From positions 1 to 23,346 of the forward strand of contig JBGPKH010000059.1 of assembly GCA_041485845.1 (NCBI GenBank): a DNA stretch of 23,346 bases. The letters run 5' to 3'. Shown here piece after piece: positions 14,599-22,886 of this stretch. This DNA is from OMOG01 sp041485845. Lineage in GTDB: Bacteria; Acidobacteriota; Terriglobia; Bryobacterales; Bryobacteraceae. Position numbers and translations under genes: made by a program. How positions within the stretch are numbered: position 1 is the stretch's first letter; every line of letters begins with the position of its first letter. The notes beneath the pieces were generated by a model. It ran no database searches and was not told the DNA's origin. It worked only from the letters and a program-made list of their open reading frames with translations.

Positions 14599-16176
14599 AT
14601 GCGCGCGGCACTGTGTCTGGTTCCTCTCCTTTCCGGCCTCCTCTTCGCCCAGCCCAATCGATTCGACCTCCTGATCACGGGAGCCAAAGTCATCGACGGG
14701 TCGGGCAACCCGTGGTATTACGCGGATATCGGAATCCGGGGCGACACCATCGCGGCGGTCGGGCTGCTGCCGAATGCCACGGCGGCCGTGCGCATCGATG
14801 CCCGCGGGCTTGTCGTGGCGCCGGGCTTCATCGACATCCACTCGCACGGACGGCGCGGGATCTTCAACGTACCCACCGCGGAGAATTATCTGCGCGAGGG
14901 CGTGACCACGATTATCGAAGGTCCGGATGGCGGCTCGCCGCTGCCGCTGGCGCCGTTCTTCGCGAACCTGGCGAAGACTCCGATCTCGATCAATTTCGCG
15001 GCATTCGTGGGGCAGGGGACCATCCGGCAGCAGGTGATCGGGCTGGCGAACCGCAAGGCGACGGCGGAGGAAATGGTCAAGATGGAGGACCTCGCCGCAC
15101 AGGCCATGCGCGACGGCGCATTCGGACTTTCGACCGGCCTGTTCTACGTGCCTGGAAATTTTACGCCGACCGAAGAAGTCATCGAGATCGCCAAGGTGGT
15201 GGGGCGCATGGGAGGGATGCACATCTCCCATATGCGCGAGGAGGCCGGGCAGGTGCTCGACAGCGTGCGCGAGACCATCCGGATCGGCGAAGAGGGCGGC
15301 CTGCCGACGCAGATCACGCACCACAAGATTATCGGCCAGCCGAATTGGGGGCGGAGCGTGGAATCGCTGAAGCTGGTGGAGGAGGCGCGCGCCCGCGGGG
15401 TGGATGTGACCATCGACCAGTATCCCTACACGGCGTCGAGCACCGGCATCGCGGCGTTGTTCCCGCAATGGGCGCTCGAGGGCGGGCAGGCGGCGACGCG
15501 CGAGCGGCTCGCGGCGCCGGCCGAGCGCGCGCGCATCAAGGCGGTCATCGTCGAGAAACTCAAGCTCGACCGCGGCGCCGGCGATCCCAAAAATGTGCAG
15601 ATCGTGAATTGCGGATTCGACGCGAGCCTTGCAGGCAAGAATCTGGCCGGCATCACCAAGGCGCGCGGGCTCGAGGTGAATTTCGAAAACGCCGCCGAGA
15701 CGGCCATCGAGCTGGTGACCAAGGGCGGGTGCTCGGCCATCTATCACGCGATCGACGAAGAGGACGTGGCGCGGATCATGCGGTCGCCGTACACTATGGT
15801 CGCTTCGGATGGCGAAATTCCGGTGTTCGGACAGGCGTCGCCGCATCCGCGCAGTTACGGCACGTTCGCGCGCGTGCTCGGCGTTTACGTGCGTGAGAAG
15901 CACGTGCTGACGCTGGAGGAGGCGGTGCGGCGTATGTCCGGCTATCCGGCCGAGCGTCTGAAGATCTGGGACCGCGGCCTGGTGCGACCGGGGATGAAGG
16001 CCGATGTCGTGGTGTTCGACCCGGCCAAGGCCGGCGACCGGGCTCAGTACGACAAGCCGCACCAGTACTCGGTGGGGTTTCGCGACGTCATCGTGAACGG
16101 CAAACTGGCCCTGCACGACGACCAGGTGACCAGCGAGCGGCCGGGGCGCGTACTCTACGGGCCGGCGCACCAGTGA
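14599..16176 (+). CDS. N-acyl-D-amino-acid deacylase (D-aminoacylase) family amidohydrolase, exported
   Basis: A 525-aa amidohydrolase of the N-acyl-D-amino-acid deacylase family, which cleaves acyl groups from the nitrogen of D-amino acids. It opens with a signal peptide (MRAALCLVPLLSGLLFAQ), so it is probably periplasmic. Metal-site motifs are FIDIHSHG (His81, His83), HISHMREE (His211), QITHHK (His241/242) and VASDGEIP (Asp404), all in family order. The cysteine ligand expected after the segment VTTII is absent: the text reads IIEGPDGGSP (residues 105-114). The C-terminus RGLVRPGMKADVVVFDP is typical of amidohydrolases. I chose 14599 because the signal peptide starts there and the upstream sequence is shared with the truncated copy at 6066. 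The gene overlaps the transporter start by four bases. Fold and family are secure; the acyl group and amino acid are not determinable. Confidence 0.88.
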   Translation: MRAALCLVPLLSGLLFAQPNRFDLLITGAKVIDGSGNPWYYADIGIRGDTIAAVGLLPNATAAVRIDARGLVVAPGFIDIHSHGRRGIFNVPTAENYLREGVTTIIEGPDGGSPLPLAPFFANLAKTPISINFAAFVGQGTIRQQVIGLANRKATAEEMVKMEDLAAQAMRDGAFGLSTGLFYVPGNFTPTEEVIEIAKVVGRMGGMHISHMREEAGQVLDSVRETIRIGEEGGLPTQITHHKIIGQPNWGRSVESLKLVEEARARGVDVTIDQYPYTASSTGIAALFPQWALEGGQAATRERLAAPAERARIKAVIVEKLKLDRGAGDPKNVQIVNCGFDASLAGKNLAGITKARGLEVNFENAAETAIELVTKGGCSAIYHAIDEEDVARIMRSPYTMVASDGEIPVFGQASPHPRSYGTFARVLGVYVREKHVLTLEEAVRRMSGYPAERLKIWDRGLVRPGMKADVVVFDPAKAGDRAQYDKPHQYSVGFRDVIVNGKLALHDDQVTSERPGRVLYGPAHQ

Positions 16177-17507
16177 CGCAACGCAGGGAAAAAACCGCCC
16201 GCAAGCGGGCTAGGCAGGCGAAAGCGCCTGCCCCACCTCCTCTCACGCGCAACCAGGTTCGCGGTTTCTGGGCGGCCTGGGCAGGCTGGGCGCTGGACGG
16301 GATGGACTCCTTTATCTACGCGCTGGTGCTGGTCCCGGCGTTGCGCGAATTGCTGCCGCGCTCCGGCGTTCCCGCCACCGCGGACAATATCGGATTCTAT
16401 GGCGGAGTGCACTTCGCGATCTTCCTTGTCGGCTGGGGCTTCGCGTTTTTGTGGGGGCCCATTGCCGACCGTTTCGGCCGCGTGCGCACGCTGGTGCTGA
16501 CCATCCTCTGCTACTCGCTGTTTACGTTTCTGGGGTCCGTGGCCGCGGGCGTGTGGATGCTGGCGCTGTTCCGTTTTCTGGCGGGAGTGGGGATCGGCGG
16601 CGAGTGGACGCTGGGCGGGGTGTTCGTGGCGGAGGAGTGGCCCGAGTCGCGCCGCAAGCAGGGCGCGGCGTGGATGCACACGGGCTACTATTTCGGGGTG
16701 TTCCTGGCCGCTATTGTGAACTACACCGTCGGCGCGCGCTACGGATGGCGGGCGGTGTTTGCGGTGGGCGGCACGCCGGCGCTACTGGTGGCGTTCATTC
16801 GCTACGGCGTCAGCGAGCCGCAGCGCTGGCAGGATCGCGTACAGGAGATGGGCCGCAAATGGACGGCACGCGACGCGTTTGGTGCGCTGTTTTCCACGGA
16901 GTATCGAAGGCGCACCGTCGTGAATGCCGCGCTGGTGCTGGTTTCGATGGTCGGGTTGTGGGCGGGGTCCGTGTATGTGCCCTCGTCGGTGAGCTATCTG
17001 GCTTCGCGCGAAGGATTCACCGCCGCGCAGGGCGCGCGCATGGCGTCTTATGCGACGATGCTGCTCTCGGCCGGCACGATCGTCGGGTGCCTGCTTTTGC
17101 CCTTGCTCGCCGACCGATTCGGCCGCCGCGGATCGCTCGGTCTTTATTTCGCGCTGATGTTCGTGTTCATCAGCTTCGGCTTCGGTTACGTCTACTATCT
17201 GGGCGAGGGCGCGCTGCGCTGGTTCCTGGTGTGCCTGTTTTTCCTGGGCTTAGGCGGCGCGAATTTTGCGGTGTACACGCTATGGCTGCCGGAGCAGTAT
17301 CGCACGGAGTGCCGCGGCAGCGCGTTCGCGTTTGCCACGTCGTTCGGCCGCTTCCTCGCCGCGGGCATCACCTTCCTGGTGGGCGCCGGCGTCTCCCGGA
17401 TGCATACCATCGGCACGCCCGTGGCCTGGACCTCCGTGGCGTTTCTAGTGGGCATTGCCCTGTTACGATGGGCCGAAGAGACCAGGGGCAAGGAGTTGCC
17501 GGCTTGA
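16173..17507 (+). CDS. Major facilitator superfamily transporter
   Basis: A 444-aa MFS permease with about 12 membrane segments. MFS landmarks are GWALDGMDSFIYALVLVP in helix 1, the loop motif GPIADRFGRVRTL between helices 2 and 3, FLAGVGIGGEWTLGGVFVAEEW in helices 4-5, and a second-half counterpart ADRFGRRGSLGLY. The pattern is closest to the organic-acid/sugar symporter groups. It starts at GTG 16173, whose GTGA overlaps the deacylase stop; no later start precedes helix 1. The N-terminal ~25 residues are basic (QRREKTARKRARQAKAP), and part of them is encoded by a palindromic element at 16213-16236. It would carry the deacylase substrate or a product, with proton coupling likely. The transported compound is inferred only from context. 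Confidence 0.9.
   Translation: MTQRREKTARKRARQAKAPAPPPLTRNQVRGFWAAWAGWALDGMDSFIYALVLVPALRELLPRSGVPATADNIGFYGGVHFAIFLVGWGFAFLWGPIADRFGRVRTLVLTILCYSLFTFLGSVAAGVWMLALFRFLAGVGIGGEWTLGGVFVAEEWPESRRKQGAAWMHTGYYFGVFLAAIVNYTVGARYGWRAVFAVGGTPALLVAFIRYGVSEPQRWQDRVQEMGRKWTARDAFGALFSTEYRRRTVVNAALVLVSMVGLWAGSVYVPSSVSYLASREGFTAAQGARMASYATMLLSAGTIVGCLLLPLLADRFGRRGSLGLYFALMFVFISFGFGYVYYLGEGALRWFLVCLFFLGLGGANFAVYTLWLPEQYRTECRGSAFAFATSFGRFLAAGITFLVGAGVSRMHTIGTPVAWTSVAFLVGIALLRWAEETRGKELPA
16213..16236. repeat. Palindromic element copy A, inside the MFS gene 5' end
   Basis: A perfect 8-bp stem GGCAGGCG / CGCCTGCC (16213-16220 with 16225-16232), loop AAAG, followed by CCAC. It aligns over 24 bases with 18923-18946, where a G-C pair is replaced by A-T, which keeps the stem. 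It codes in frame for part of the transporter's basic N-terminus. Confidence 0.6.
17490..17495 (+). promoter_or_regulatory. Shine-Dalgarno AAGGAG deciding a TTG start
   Basis: AAGGAG lies 8 bases before the TTG at 17504 but 17 bases before the next candidate, the GTG at 17513. It therefore supports TTG as the start of the ligase gene. Confidence 0.65.
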
Positions 17508-18913
17508 ATCTTGTGAGCCTGTTCGATTGGTCCCTGATCGGCCGGCGCGATGCGGTGGCGCTCGAGTTCGAAGGGCGGACGTTCACGTTCGGCGAGATCG
17601 ACGCGCGCAGCAACCGGCTGGCGCAGTTGCTCTCGCGGCGCGGGCTCAAGACCGGCGACCGGCTGTGCGTCTACCTGGCGAATTGCGTCGAGACGATCGA
17701 CGTCTACCTGGCCTGCGTCAAGCTGGGCGTGATCTTCGTGCCCATCAACATTCTGTATCGCGATCGCGAGATGGGCCACATTCTCCACGACGCCGAGCCT
17801 CGGGCGGTGGTGTCGGACGCGGCGTTCGAATGCGCGGTCCCAATCTGGCCACCGGCCGATCTCACGGCGGAAGCGGGCACGCTCGCGGCCGAGCGCCCGG
17901 AGACCGTGCTGGATGGCGACACTCCCGCCGGCATCATCTATACATCCGGGACCACCGGCGCTTCCAAGGGCGCTGTTCTGACGCACGACAACTTCGCGGC
18001 GAACGCCATCAACCTGCTGGCGTGCTGGCAGATCGCCCACTCCGACCGCTTCCTGCTGGCGCTGCCGCTGTTCCACGTCCACGCGCTCGGGAACGGCCTG
18101 CATTGCTGGTTGATGAGCGGTTGCCGCATGCGCCTCCTGCCACGGTTCGAGCACTCCAAAGCCGCGGAAACGTTCCTCGATTTTCGTCCGACGCTGTTCT
18201 TCGGAGTTCCCACCATCTACGTGCGGCTGCTCGATGTGCCGGCGGAACAGGCACAGTCGATCGGTGAATCGATGAGGTTGTTCGTGTCCGGGTCGGCGCC
18301 GCTGCCGGCCCAGGTGCTGGCGGAGTTCCACGCGCGATTCGGGCACACTATCCTGGAGCGCTACGGCATGAGCGAGACCCTCATGAACATCAGCAACCCG
18401 TATGTGGGGGAGCGGCGCCCGGGAAGCGTCGGGCTGCCGCTGCCGGGGGTTTCGGTCCGCCTGGTGGACGGCGAGATCCAACTCAGGGGCCCGAATGTTT
18501 TTCCGGGCTACTGGCGGCAAGAAGAGGCGACGAGGGCCGCGTTCGTGGATGGCTGGTTCCGCACCGGCGATCTCGGCGAGCGATCGCCGGATGGCTACTA
18601 CACGCTGTGCGGGCGTAAGAGCGACCTCATCATTTCGGGTGGCTTCAACATCTATCCGCGGGAGATCGAGGAGTTCCTCCTGGAGCAGGAGGAGGTGGCC
18701 GAAGCGGCGGTGGCCGGCGTGCCGGACCGGGTCCGCGGTGAGGCGCCCGTGGCGTACGTGGTCTTGAAAAGCGCGGTGGAGTCCACGGTGCTCGCGGAGC
18801 GCTGCCGCGCCAAGCTGGCGTCGTTCAAGGTGCCGCGCGCCTTTGTTGTGGTGGACCGCTTGCCGCGGAATGCCATGGGCAAGGTGCAGAAACATCTGCT
18901 GCCGGCTAAGTGA
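17504..18913 (+). CDS. Acyl-CoA synthetase, malonyl-CoA synthetase (MatB)-like
   Basis: A 469-aa member of the AMP-forming acyl-CoA synthetase (ANL) superfamily. Motifs are the P-loop YTSGTTGASKGA (146-157), FFGVPTIYVRLL (232-243), RYGMSETLMNISNPY (286-300), GSVGLPLPGVSVRL (307-320), TGD (354-356), the A8 loop SDLIISGGFNIYP (373-385) and catalytic Lys460 in RNAMGKVQK. The GMSET-MN-SNP and G-VG-PLPGV-VR strings are those of malonyl/methylmalonyl-CoA synthetases, which make malonyl-CoA from malonate, ATP and CoA in the cytoplasm; this is the likeliest substrate class. It starts at TTG 17504, overlapping the transporter stop as TTGA. It is slightly short for MatB (~500 aa), mainly in the N-terminal half. 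It is the last gene of the operon with the deacylase and transporter. Ligase identity is certain; malonate specificity is probable. Confidence 0.88.
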   Translation: MNLVSLFDWSLIGRRDAVALEFEGRTFTFGEIDARSNRLAQLLSRRGLKTGDRLCVYLANCVETIDVYLACVKLGVIFVPINILYRDREMGHILHDAEPRAVVSDAAFECAVPIWPPADLTAEAGTLAAERPETVLDGDTPAGIIYTSGTTGASKGAVLTHDNFAANAINLLACWQIAHSDRFLLALPLFHVHALGNGLHCWLMSGCRMRLLPRFEHSKAAETFLDFRPTLFFGVPTIYVRLLDVPAEQAQSIGESMRLFVSGSAPLPAQVLAEFHARFGHTILERYGMSETLMNISNPYVGERRPGSVGLPLPGVSVRLVDGEIQLRGPNVFPGYWRQEEATRAAFVDGWFRTGDLGERSPDGYYTLCGRKSDLIISGGFNIYPREIEEFLLEQEEVAEAAVAGVPDRVRGEAPVAYVVLKSAVESTVLAERCRAKLASFKVPRAFVVVDRLPRNAMGKVQKHLLPAK

Positions 18914-18921
18914 GCCGAGCC

Positions 18922-18946
18922 GGACAGGCCGGGAGGCCTGTCCCAC
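18922..18946. repeat. Palindromic element copy B, after the ligase gene
   Basis: A perfect 9-bp stem GGACAGGCC / GGCCTGTCC with loop GGGA, followed by CAC, starting 8 bases after the ligase stop. No T-run follows, so it is not a classical intrinsic terminator, though it could still slow or end transcription of the operon. It is related to 16213-16236. Confidence 0.65.
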
Positions 18947-18997
18947 TGGAAATTAGCCAACCCGCGAGGGCCTTCCAGCGTCTAAGACTCGAAGCGG

Positions 18998-19003
18998 AAG
19001 GAG
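18998..19003 (+). promoter_or_regulatory. Shine-Dalgarno AAGGAG of the ADOP permease gene
   Basis: AAGGAG ends 10 bases before the ATG at 19014 and only 1 base before the ATG at 19005. The spacing favours 19014 as the start, which also gives the usual family N-terminus. Confidence 0.6.
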
Positions 19004-19013
19004 AATGGTGCCC

Positions 19014-21563
19014 ATGTGGAGATGGACGGAACAGGTTGCACAGGACTTACGGTATGCGCTGCGCATGACGGCGGCCAACCCGGCGTTTACGGCGATGGCA
19101 GCGCTCTCGCTGGCGCTGGGAATCGGCGCCAACACCGCAATCTACAGTTTCATGGATGCGATTCTGGTGCGCGCGCTGCCCGTGGCGCATCCGGAATCGC
19201 TGGTGGTCGTAAACTGGCGCTCCAAGGACTTTCCCCCGGTCGCCCATAGCTTTAACGGCAGCAACTACAAAGACCCCAAGTTGGGATTTGGCAGCGGCAA
19301 TTTCCCCTACCCGGCGTTCGAGCTTCTGCGTGCCCGCAACCCCGTCTGCTCCTCCCTCTTCGCCTTCAACGGGGCCGGCCGCCTGAACCTGCTCATCCAC
19401 GGGCAGGCCGATCTGGCTGACGGCCAGTACGTATCCGGCGAATTCTTCAGCGGCCTCGCCGTGCCGCCCGCCGCCGGACGTCTGATCGATTCGAACGATG
19501 ACCGTCCAGGCGCGCCCGCGCTGGCCGTGCTTAGTTTTGGATATGCGCAGAGGCGCTTTGGAACCAGCGCCAATGCCGTGGGTCAATCGATCCTCATCAA
19601 CAATTTACCGTTCACCGTCACGGGAGTTGCCGCGCCGGAATTCTTCGGCGTCAATCCAGGAGGCCCCTCGGACATCTTTCTCGCCCTGCACGCCAGTTCG
19701 TGGCTGCAGCCGAATCCCGATGGCAAACCCGACACCAAGTATCTGGACAACAACTTCTACTGGGTCCAGATGATGGGCCGCCTGCGTCCCGGAGTCGCCC
19801 TGTCGCAGGCACAAGCGGCGCTGACCAGCGTTTTTCAACCGTGGGTGGCCGCCACCGCGACCAATGACAAGGAGCGGTCGGACCTCCCTGCGCTGTTCCT
19901 TCAGGAGGGCGCGGCCGGGCTCGATTTCCTGCGCCGCCAATATTCCAAACCGCTGTTCGTCCTGATGACGATGGTCGGATTGATCCTGGCCATCGCGTGC
20001 GCCAACATCGCCAACCTGCTGCTGGCGCGCGCCACGGCGCGGCGGCGGGAAATGGCGGTTCGTCTCAGCCTGGGGGCGGGCCGCCTGCGCGTGGTGCGGC
20101 AACTTCTGACGGAGAGCCTGCTGCTGGCGTTTCTGGGCGGACTGCTCGGCGTGTTTTTCGCGAAGTGGGGCATCCGCTTCCTCACGCTGCTCATCGCCAA
20201 CGGCCGCGACAATTTCACCTTGCACGCCACCTTGAACTGGCACGTGTTGGGCGTCACCATCGCGCTCTCACTGGCAACCGGACTGGTTTTTGGATTGGCG
20301 CCGGCGATCCAGGCGACCGGTATCGACCTCACCCCGGCCCTGAAACAATCGCGCGCCGGCCAGCCCGGCGTGCGCATTCACCGCTCGTTCCTGCGCATCG
20401 GTTTGAGCCGGTTCCTGGTGGTCTCGCAGATCGCCATCTCCCTGCTGCTTCTGGTGGCGGCGGGGCTTTTCGTTCGCACACTCTCCAACCTGCACTCGAT
20501 CGAGCTCGGGTTCAACCGCGAGCACGTCTTGCTGTTCTCCGTGAATGCGCAGCAAGCCGGTTATCGAGACGAGGCGCTGGTGCGCTTTTACGCCAACCTG
20601 CAAGCCAGATTGAGCGGGCTTCCCGGGGTGCGCAATGTGAGCCTGTCGAACTTTGCGCTGGTGTCGAATTCGATGTCCAGCACCGGCGTCAAGATTCCCG
20701 GGGCGGCGCCGGGCAAGAACAAGGGAACCTCGTATCTCTCGGTGGGATCGTCTTTCTTCACCACCATGCAGATTCCGATTCTGCTCGGCCGCGAAATCGA
20801 TGAGCGCGACCATGGCGCCGCCCAGGTGGCCGTGGTCAACGAGTTGTTCGCCAAGACCTATTTCGGCGGCGAGAATCCGGTGGGCCGCCATTTCGGACTG
20901 GGCGGCGGCAACAATTCGGCCAATCTGGAAATCATCGGCGTCTCCAAGACCGCGCGTTACAACTCGCTGAAACAGGACCTGACGCCCGTGGCGTATGTGC
21001 CCTACAGCCAGAACCTGAAGGCGCTCCGCGGCATGGTGTACGAGCTGCGCACAGTCGGGGATCCGCTGGCCCTGACCAACAGCGTGCGCGAGGTGGTCCA
21101 TCAGGCGGACGCGCGGATTCCGGTGGCCAACGTGCTGACGCAGGCGCGCCAGGTCGATCAGACCATCGGCCAGGAACTGACCTTCGCCACGTTATGTACC
21201 TGCTTCGCGGTGCTGGCGGTGCTGATTGCGTGCGTGGGCCTGTACGGCACGATGGCGTACACCGTGGCGCGGCGCACCAGCGAGATCGGCATCCGCATGG
21301 CGTTGGGGGCGGAGCGCCCGCGGGTGGTCTGGATGGTGTTGCGCGAGGTGCTGGCGCTGGCCGTGGTGGGGCTCGCGATCGGACTGCCGGTGGCCTTCAG
21401 CACTTCGCAATTCGTCAAGTCGTTTCTGTTCGGGATGAAGCCCAACGACGTGCCGGCGATGGCGGCGGCGGGGATTCTGCTGGTCGCCGCGCTGGTTGCC
21501 GGATATGGGCCGGCGTGGCGGGCCTCGCGCATCGATCCCATGGTGGCCTTGCGGCAGGAATAG
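19014..21563 (+). CDS. ABC-transporter-type permease of the acidobacterial duplicated orphan permease (ADOP) family
   Basis: An 849-aa membrane protein with a duplicated MacB-like layout. A first membrane segment lies at ~24-48 (PAFTAMAALSLALGIGANTA), then a periplasmic core domain. An FtsX-type membrane block follows at ~315-440, with the motif RRREMAVRLSLGAGRLRVVRQLL. A second anchor (~467-490) and periplasmic domain come next, and a final FtsX block at ~722-849 with RRTSEIGIRMALGAERPRVV and the ending ASRIDPMVALRQE. MacB-type permeases couple to an ATPase to move substrates such as peptides or lipoproteins in the envelope. ADOP genes characteristically lack an ATPase neighbour, and none is seen here. 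No PadR-type regulator, often found by such genes, is present. Family assignment is secure and its substrate is unknown. Confidence 0.93.
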   Translation: MWRWTEQVAQDLRYALRMTAANPAFTAMAALSLALGIGANTAIYSFMDAILVRALPVAHPESLVVVNWRSKDFPPVAHSFNGSNYKDPKLGFGSGNFPYPAFELLRARNPVCSSLFAFNGAGRLNLLIHGQADLADGQYVSGEFFSGLAVPPAAGRLIDSNDDRPGAPALAVLSFGYAQRRFGTSANAVGQSILINNLPFTVTGVAAPEFFGVNPGGPSDIFLALHASSWLQPNPDGKPDTKYLDNNFYWVQMMGRLRPGVALSQAQAALTSVFQPWVAATATNDKERSDLPALFLQEGAAGLDFLRRQYSKPLFVLMTMVGLILAIACANIANLLLARATARRREMAVRLSLGAGRLRVVRQLLTESLLLAFLGGLLGVFFAKWGIRFLTLLIANGRDNFTLHATLNWHVLGVTIALSLATGLVFGLAPAIQATGIDLTPALKQSRAGQPGVRIHRSFLRIGLSRFLVVSQIAISLLLLVAAGLFVRTLSNLHSIELGFNREHVLLFSVNAQQAGYRDEALVRFYANLQARLSGLPGVRNVSLSNFALVSNSMSSTGVKIPGAAPGKNKGTSYLSVGSSFFTTMQIPILLGREIDERDHGAAQVAVVNELFAKTYFGGENPVGRHFGLGGGNNSANLEIIGVSKTARYNSLKQDLTPVAYVPYSQNLKALRGMVYELRTVGDPLALTNSVREVVHQADARIPVANVLTQARQVDQTIGQELTFATLCTCFAVLAVLIACVGLYGTMAYTVARRTSEIGIRMALGAERPRVVWMVLREVLALAVVGLAIGLPVAFSTSQFVKSFLFGMKPNDVPAMAAAGILLVAALVAGYGPAWRASRIDPMVALRQE

Positions 21564-21920
21564 AGCGCGTAAACCCTCCCCCTGGAATCGTCGTCTGCAC
21601 CTGTGAATGGCGCCGAGTGCGACGCCGCGGCCGATCGCGGCGGCATATGCATTCACGCCCAGGATGCGCCCGGTCGGCCGGGTGGGCCATGTCGCTCTTA
21701 ACGTGGCGGCACCGTTTGCCGATCGCCCCCTCGATTTTCTCCGAAACTCCTCCCGTGGCAGGCGTTTCAGGATCATAGTTGCTGGATGACTCAGTCGTGG
21801 GCGCGTGCAGGCACCGGCGGGATCGCCGCCAGCCTTCGCGGCGGCCGGTAACCGCCGTCCCCACATCGCGTGCCGTTGCGGTCTGCGGAAAACACCGTCC
21901 CGTAAGGTACCATGGGGCGG
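21564..21920. other. Intergenic region of ~357 bases with no supported gene
   Basis: Between the permease and the aldo/keto reductase I find no recognisable protein, RNA gene or clear terminator. Frames open on both strands here look like compositional shadows, some continuing from neighbouring genes. The last ~60 bases should hold the reductase promoter, but no good -35/-10 pair stands out. Confidence 0.4.
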
Positions 21921-22886
21921 ATGGAGACTCGCGCCCTTCGAAACACCGGCCTCACCGTCTCGCGCGCCTGCTTCGGAGCCATGACCTTCGGCTCGCAGAC
22001 CGATTCCGCCACCGCCGCGCGCATGGTCGACCTCTGCCTCGATCGCGGCATCAACTTCTTCGACACCGCCAACGTCTACAACGACGGCCGCTCCGAAACG
22101 GTCCTCGGCGAGACCCTCAAGGGCCGCCGCGGCCGCGTCATCCTGGCCAGCAAAGTGGGCTCCCAACCCGCGGAACCCGGCGCTGCGCCGCTCTCCCATA
22201 GTGCCATCCTCGCGAACATCGACGGCAGCCTCCGCCGCCTCCAGACCGATTACCTCGACCTCTATTACCTGCACCAGCCCGACTACTCCACCCGCCTCGA
22301 CGAAACCTTGGAAGCCATCGACCAGGTGGTGCGCGCGGGCAAGGTGCGCCACCTGGCCACTTCCAATTTTGCCGCCTGGCAGATGTGCCGCATGCTGTGG
22401 ATCTCCGAGACGCAACACTACCAGCCGCCCATGGTCTCGCAGCCGCTGTACAACCTGCTGGCGCGCGGCATCGAGCAGGAGTACGTTCCCTTTTGCCGGG
22501 AATCGGGTGTCTCGATAGTGGTGTACAACCCGCTGGCCGGCGGCTTGCTCACCGGCAAACAACAGCGCGCCCGCCCGCTCCCCGGTACGCGCTTCGACAA
22601 CAACCCGTTGTACCTGAACCGCTACTGGCACCCGGCGGTCTTCGACGCGGTGGACGCGCTGCGCGCCGTTGCCGGCGCCGGCGGACGCTCCCTGATCGAC
22701 CTTTCCCTCAACTGGCTGCTGCACCACACCGCCGCCGATTGCGTGATCCTCGGCGCCTCGAAGCTCGAGCAGCTCGAGCACAACCTGGACGCGTTCGAGC
22801 GCGGCCCGTTGCCGGACGACAGCGTCGCCGCCTGCGACACCGCGTGGCGCGCCCTCCGCGGCGTCTCGCCAAAATACAACCGGTAG
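21921..22886 (+). CDS. Aldo/keto reductase
   Basis: A 321-aa NADPH-dependent oxidoreductase of the aldo/keto reductase superfamily, a TIM-barrel enzyme reducing aldehydes or ketones to alcohols. The catalytic tetrad is present: Asp48 and Tyr53 in FFDTANVYNDGRSE, Lys78 in ILASKVG, and His118 in YYLHQPD. The cofactor end carries the usual pattern (VVYNPLAGGLLTGK, then ILGASKLEQLEHNL near the C-terminus). The length is normal for the YajO/YhdN-like bacterial group. The in-frame ATG at 21912 (AAGG 4 bases upstream) would add MGR; I prefer 21921 because family members begin at METRALRNTGL. Its stop codon lies inside a strong GC hairpin. The substrate cannot be told from sequence, and neighbours give no hint. 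Confidence 0.92.
   Translation: METRALRNTGLTVSRACFGAMTFGSQTDSATAARMVDLCLDRGINFFDTANVYNDGRSETVLGETLKGRRGRVILASKVGSQPAEPGAAPLSHSAILANIDGSLRRLQTDYLDLYYLHQPDYSTRLDETLEAIDQVVRAGKVRHLATSNFAAWQMCRMLWISETQHYQPPMVSQPLYNLLARGIEQEYVPFCRESGVSIVVYNPLAGGLLTGKQQRARPLPGTRFDNNPLYLNRYWHPAVFDAVDALRAVAGAGGRSLIDLSLNWLLHHTAADCVILGASKLEQLEHNLDAFERGPLPDDSVAACDTAWRALRGVSPKYNR

Noticed and set aside
14575..16170. A 531-codon minus-strand open frame opposite the deacylase
   Set aside because: Shadow frame; the plus strand carries a full amidohydrolase with signal peptide and metal motifs.
16451..17503. A long plus-strand open frame joined in frame to the start of the ligase
   Set aside because: Before 17504 it runs in another frame over the MFS gene and has low-complexity, Arg/Gly-rich composition; family similarity begins only at the TTG at 17504.
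17195..18946. A 583-codon minus-strand open frame
   Set aside because: It lies opposite the transporter and ligase genes, is rich in Arg/His/Gln as expected for an antisense shadow in GC-rich DNA, and shows no domain.
18922..18946. Classical Rho-independent terminator
   Set aside because: The stem is strong but followed by CCACTGG rather than a run of T, so I list it as a palindromic repeat.
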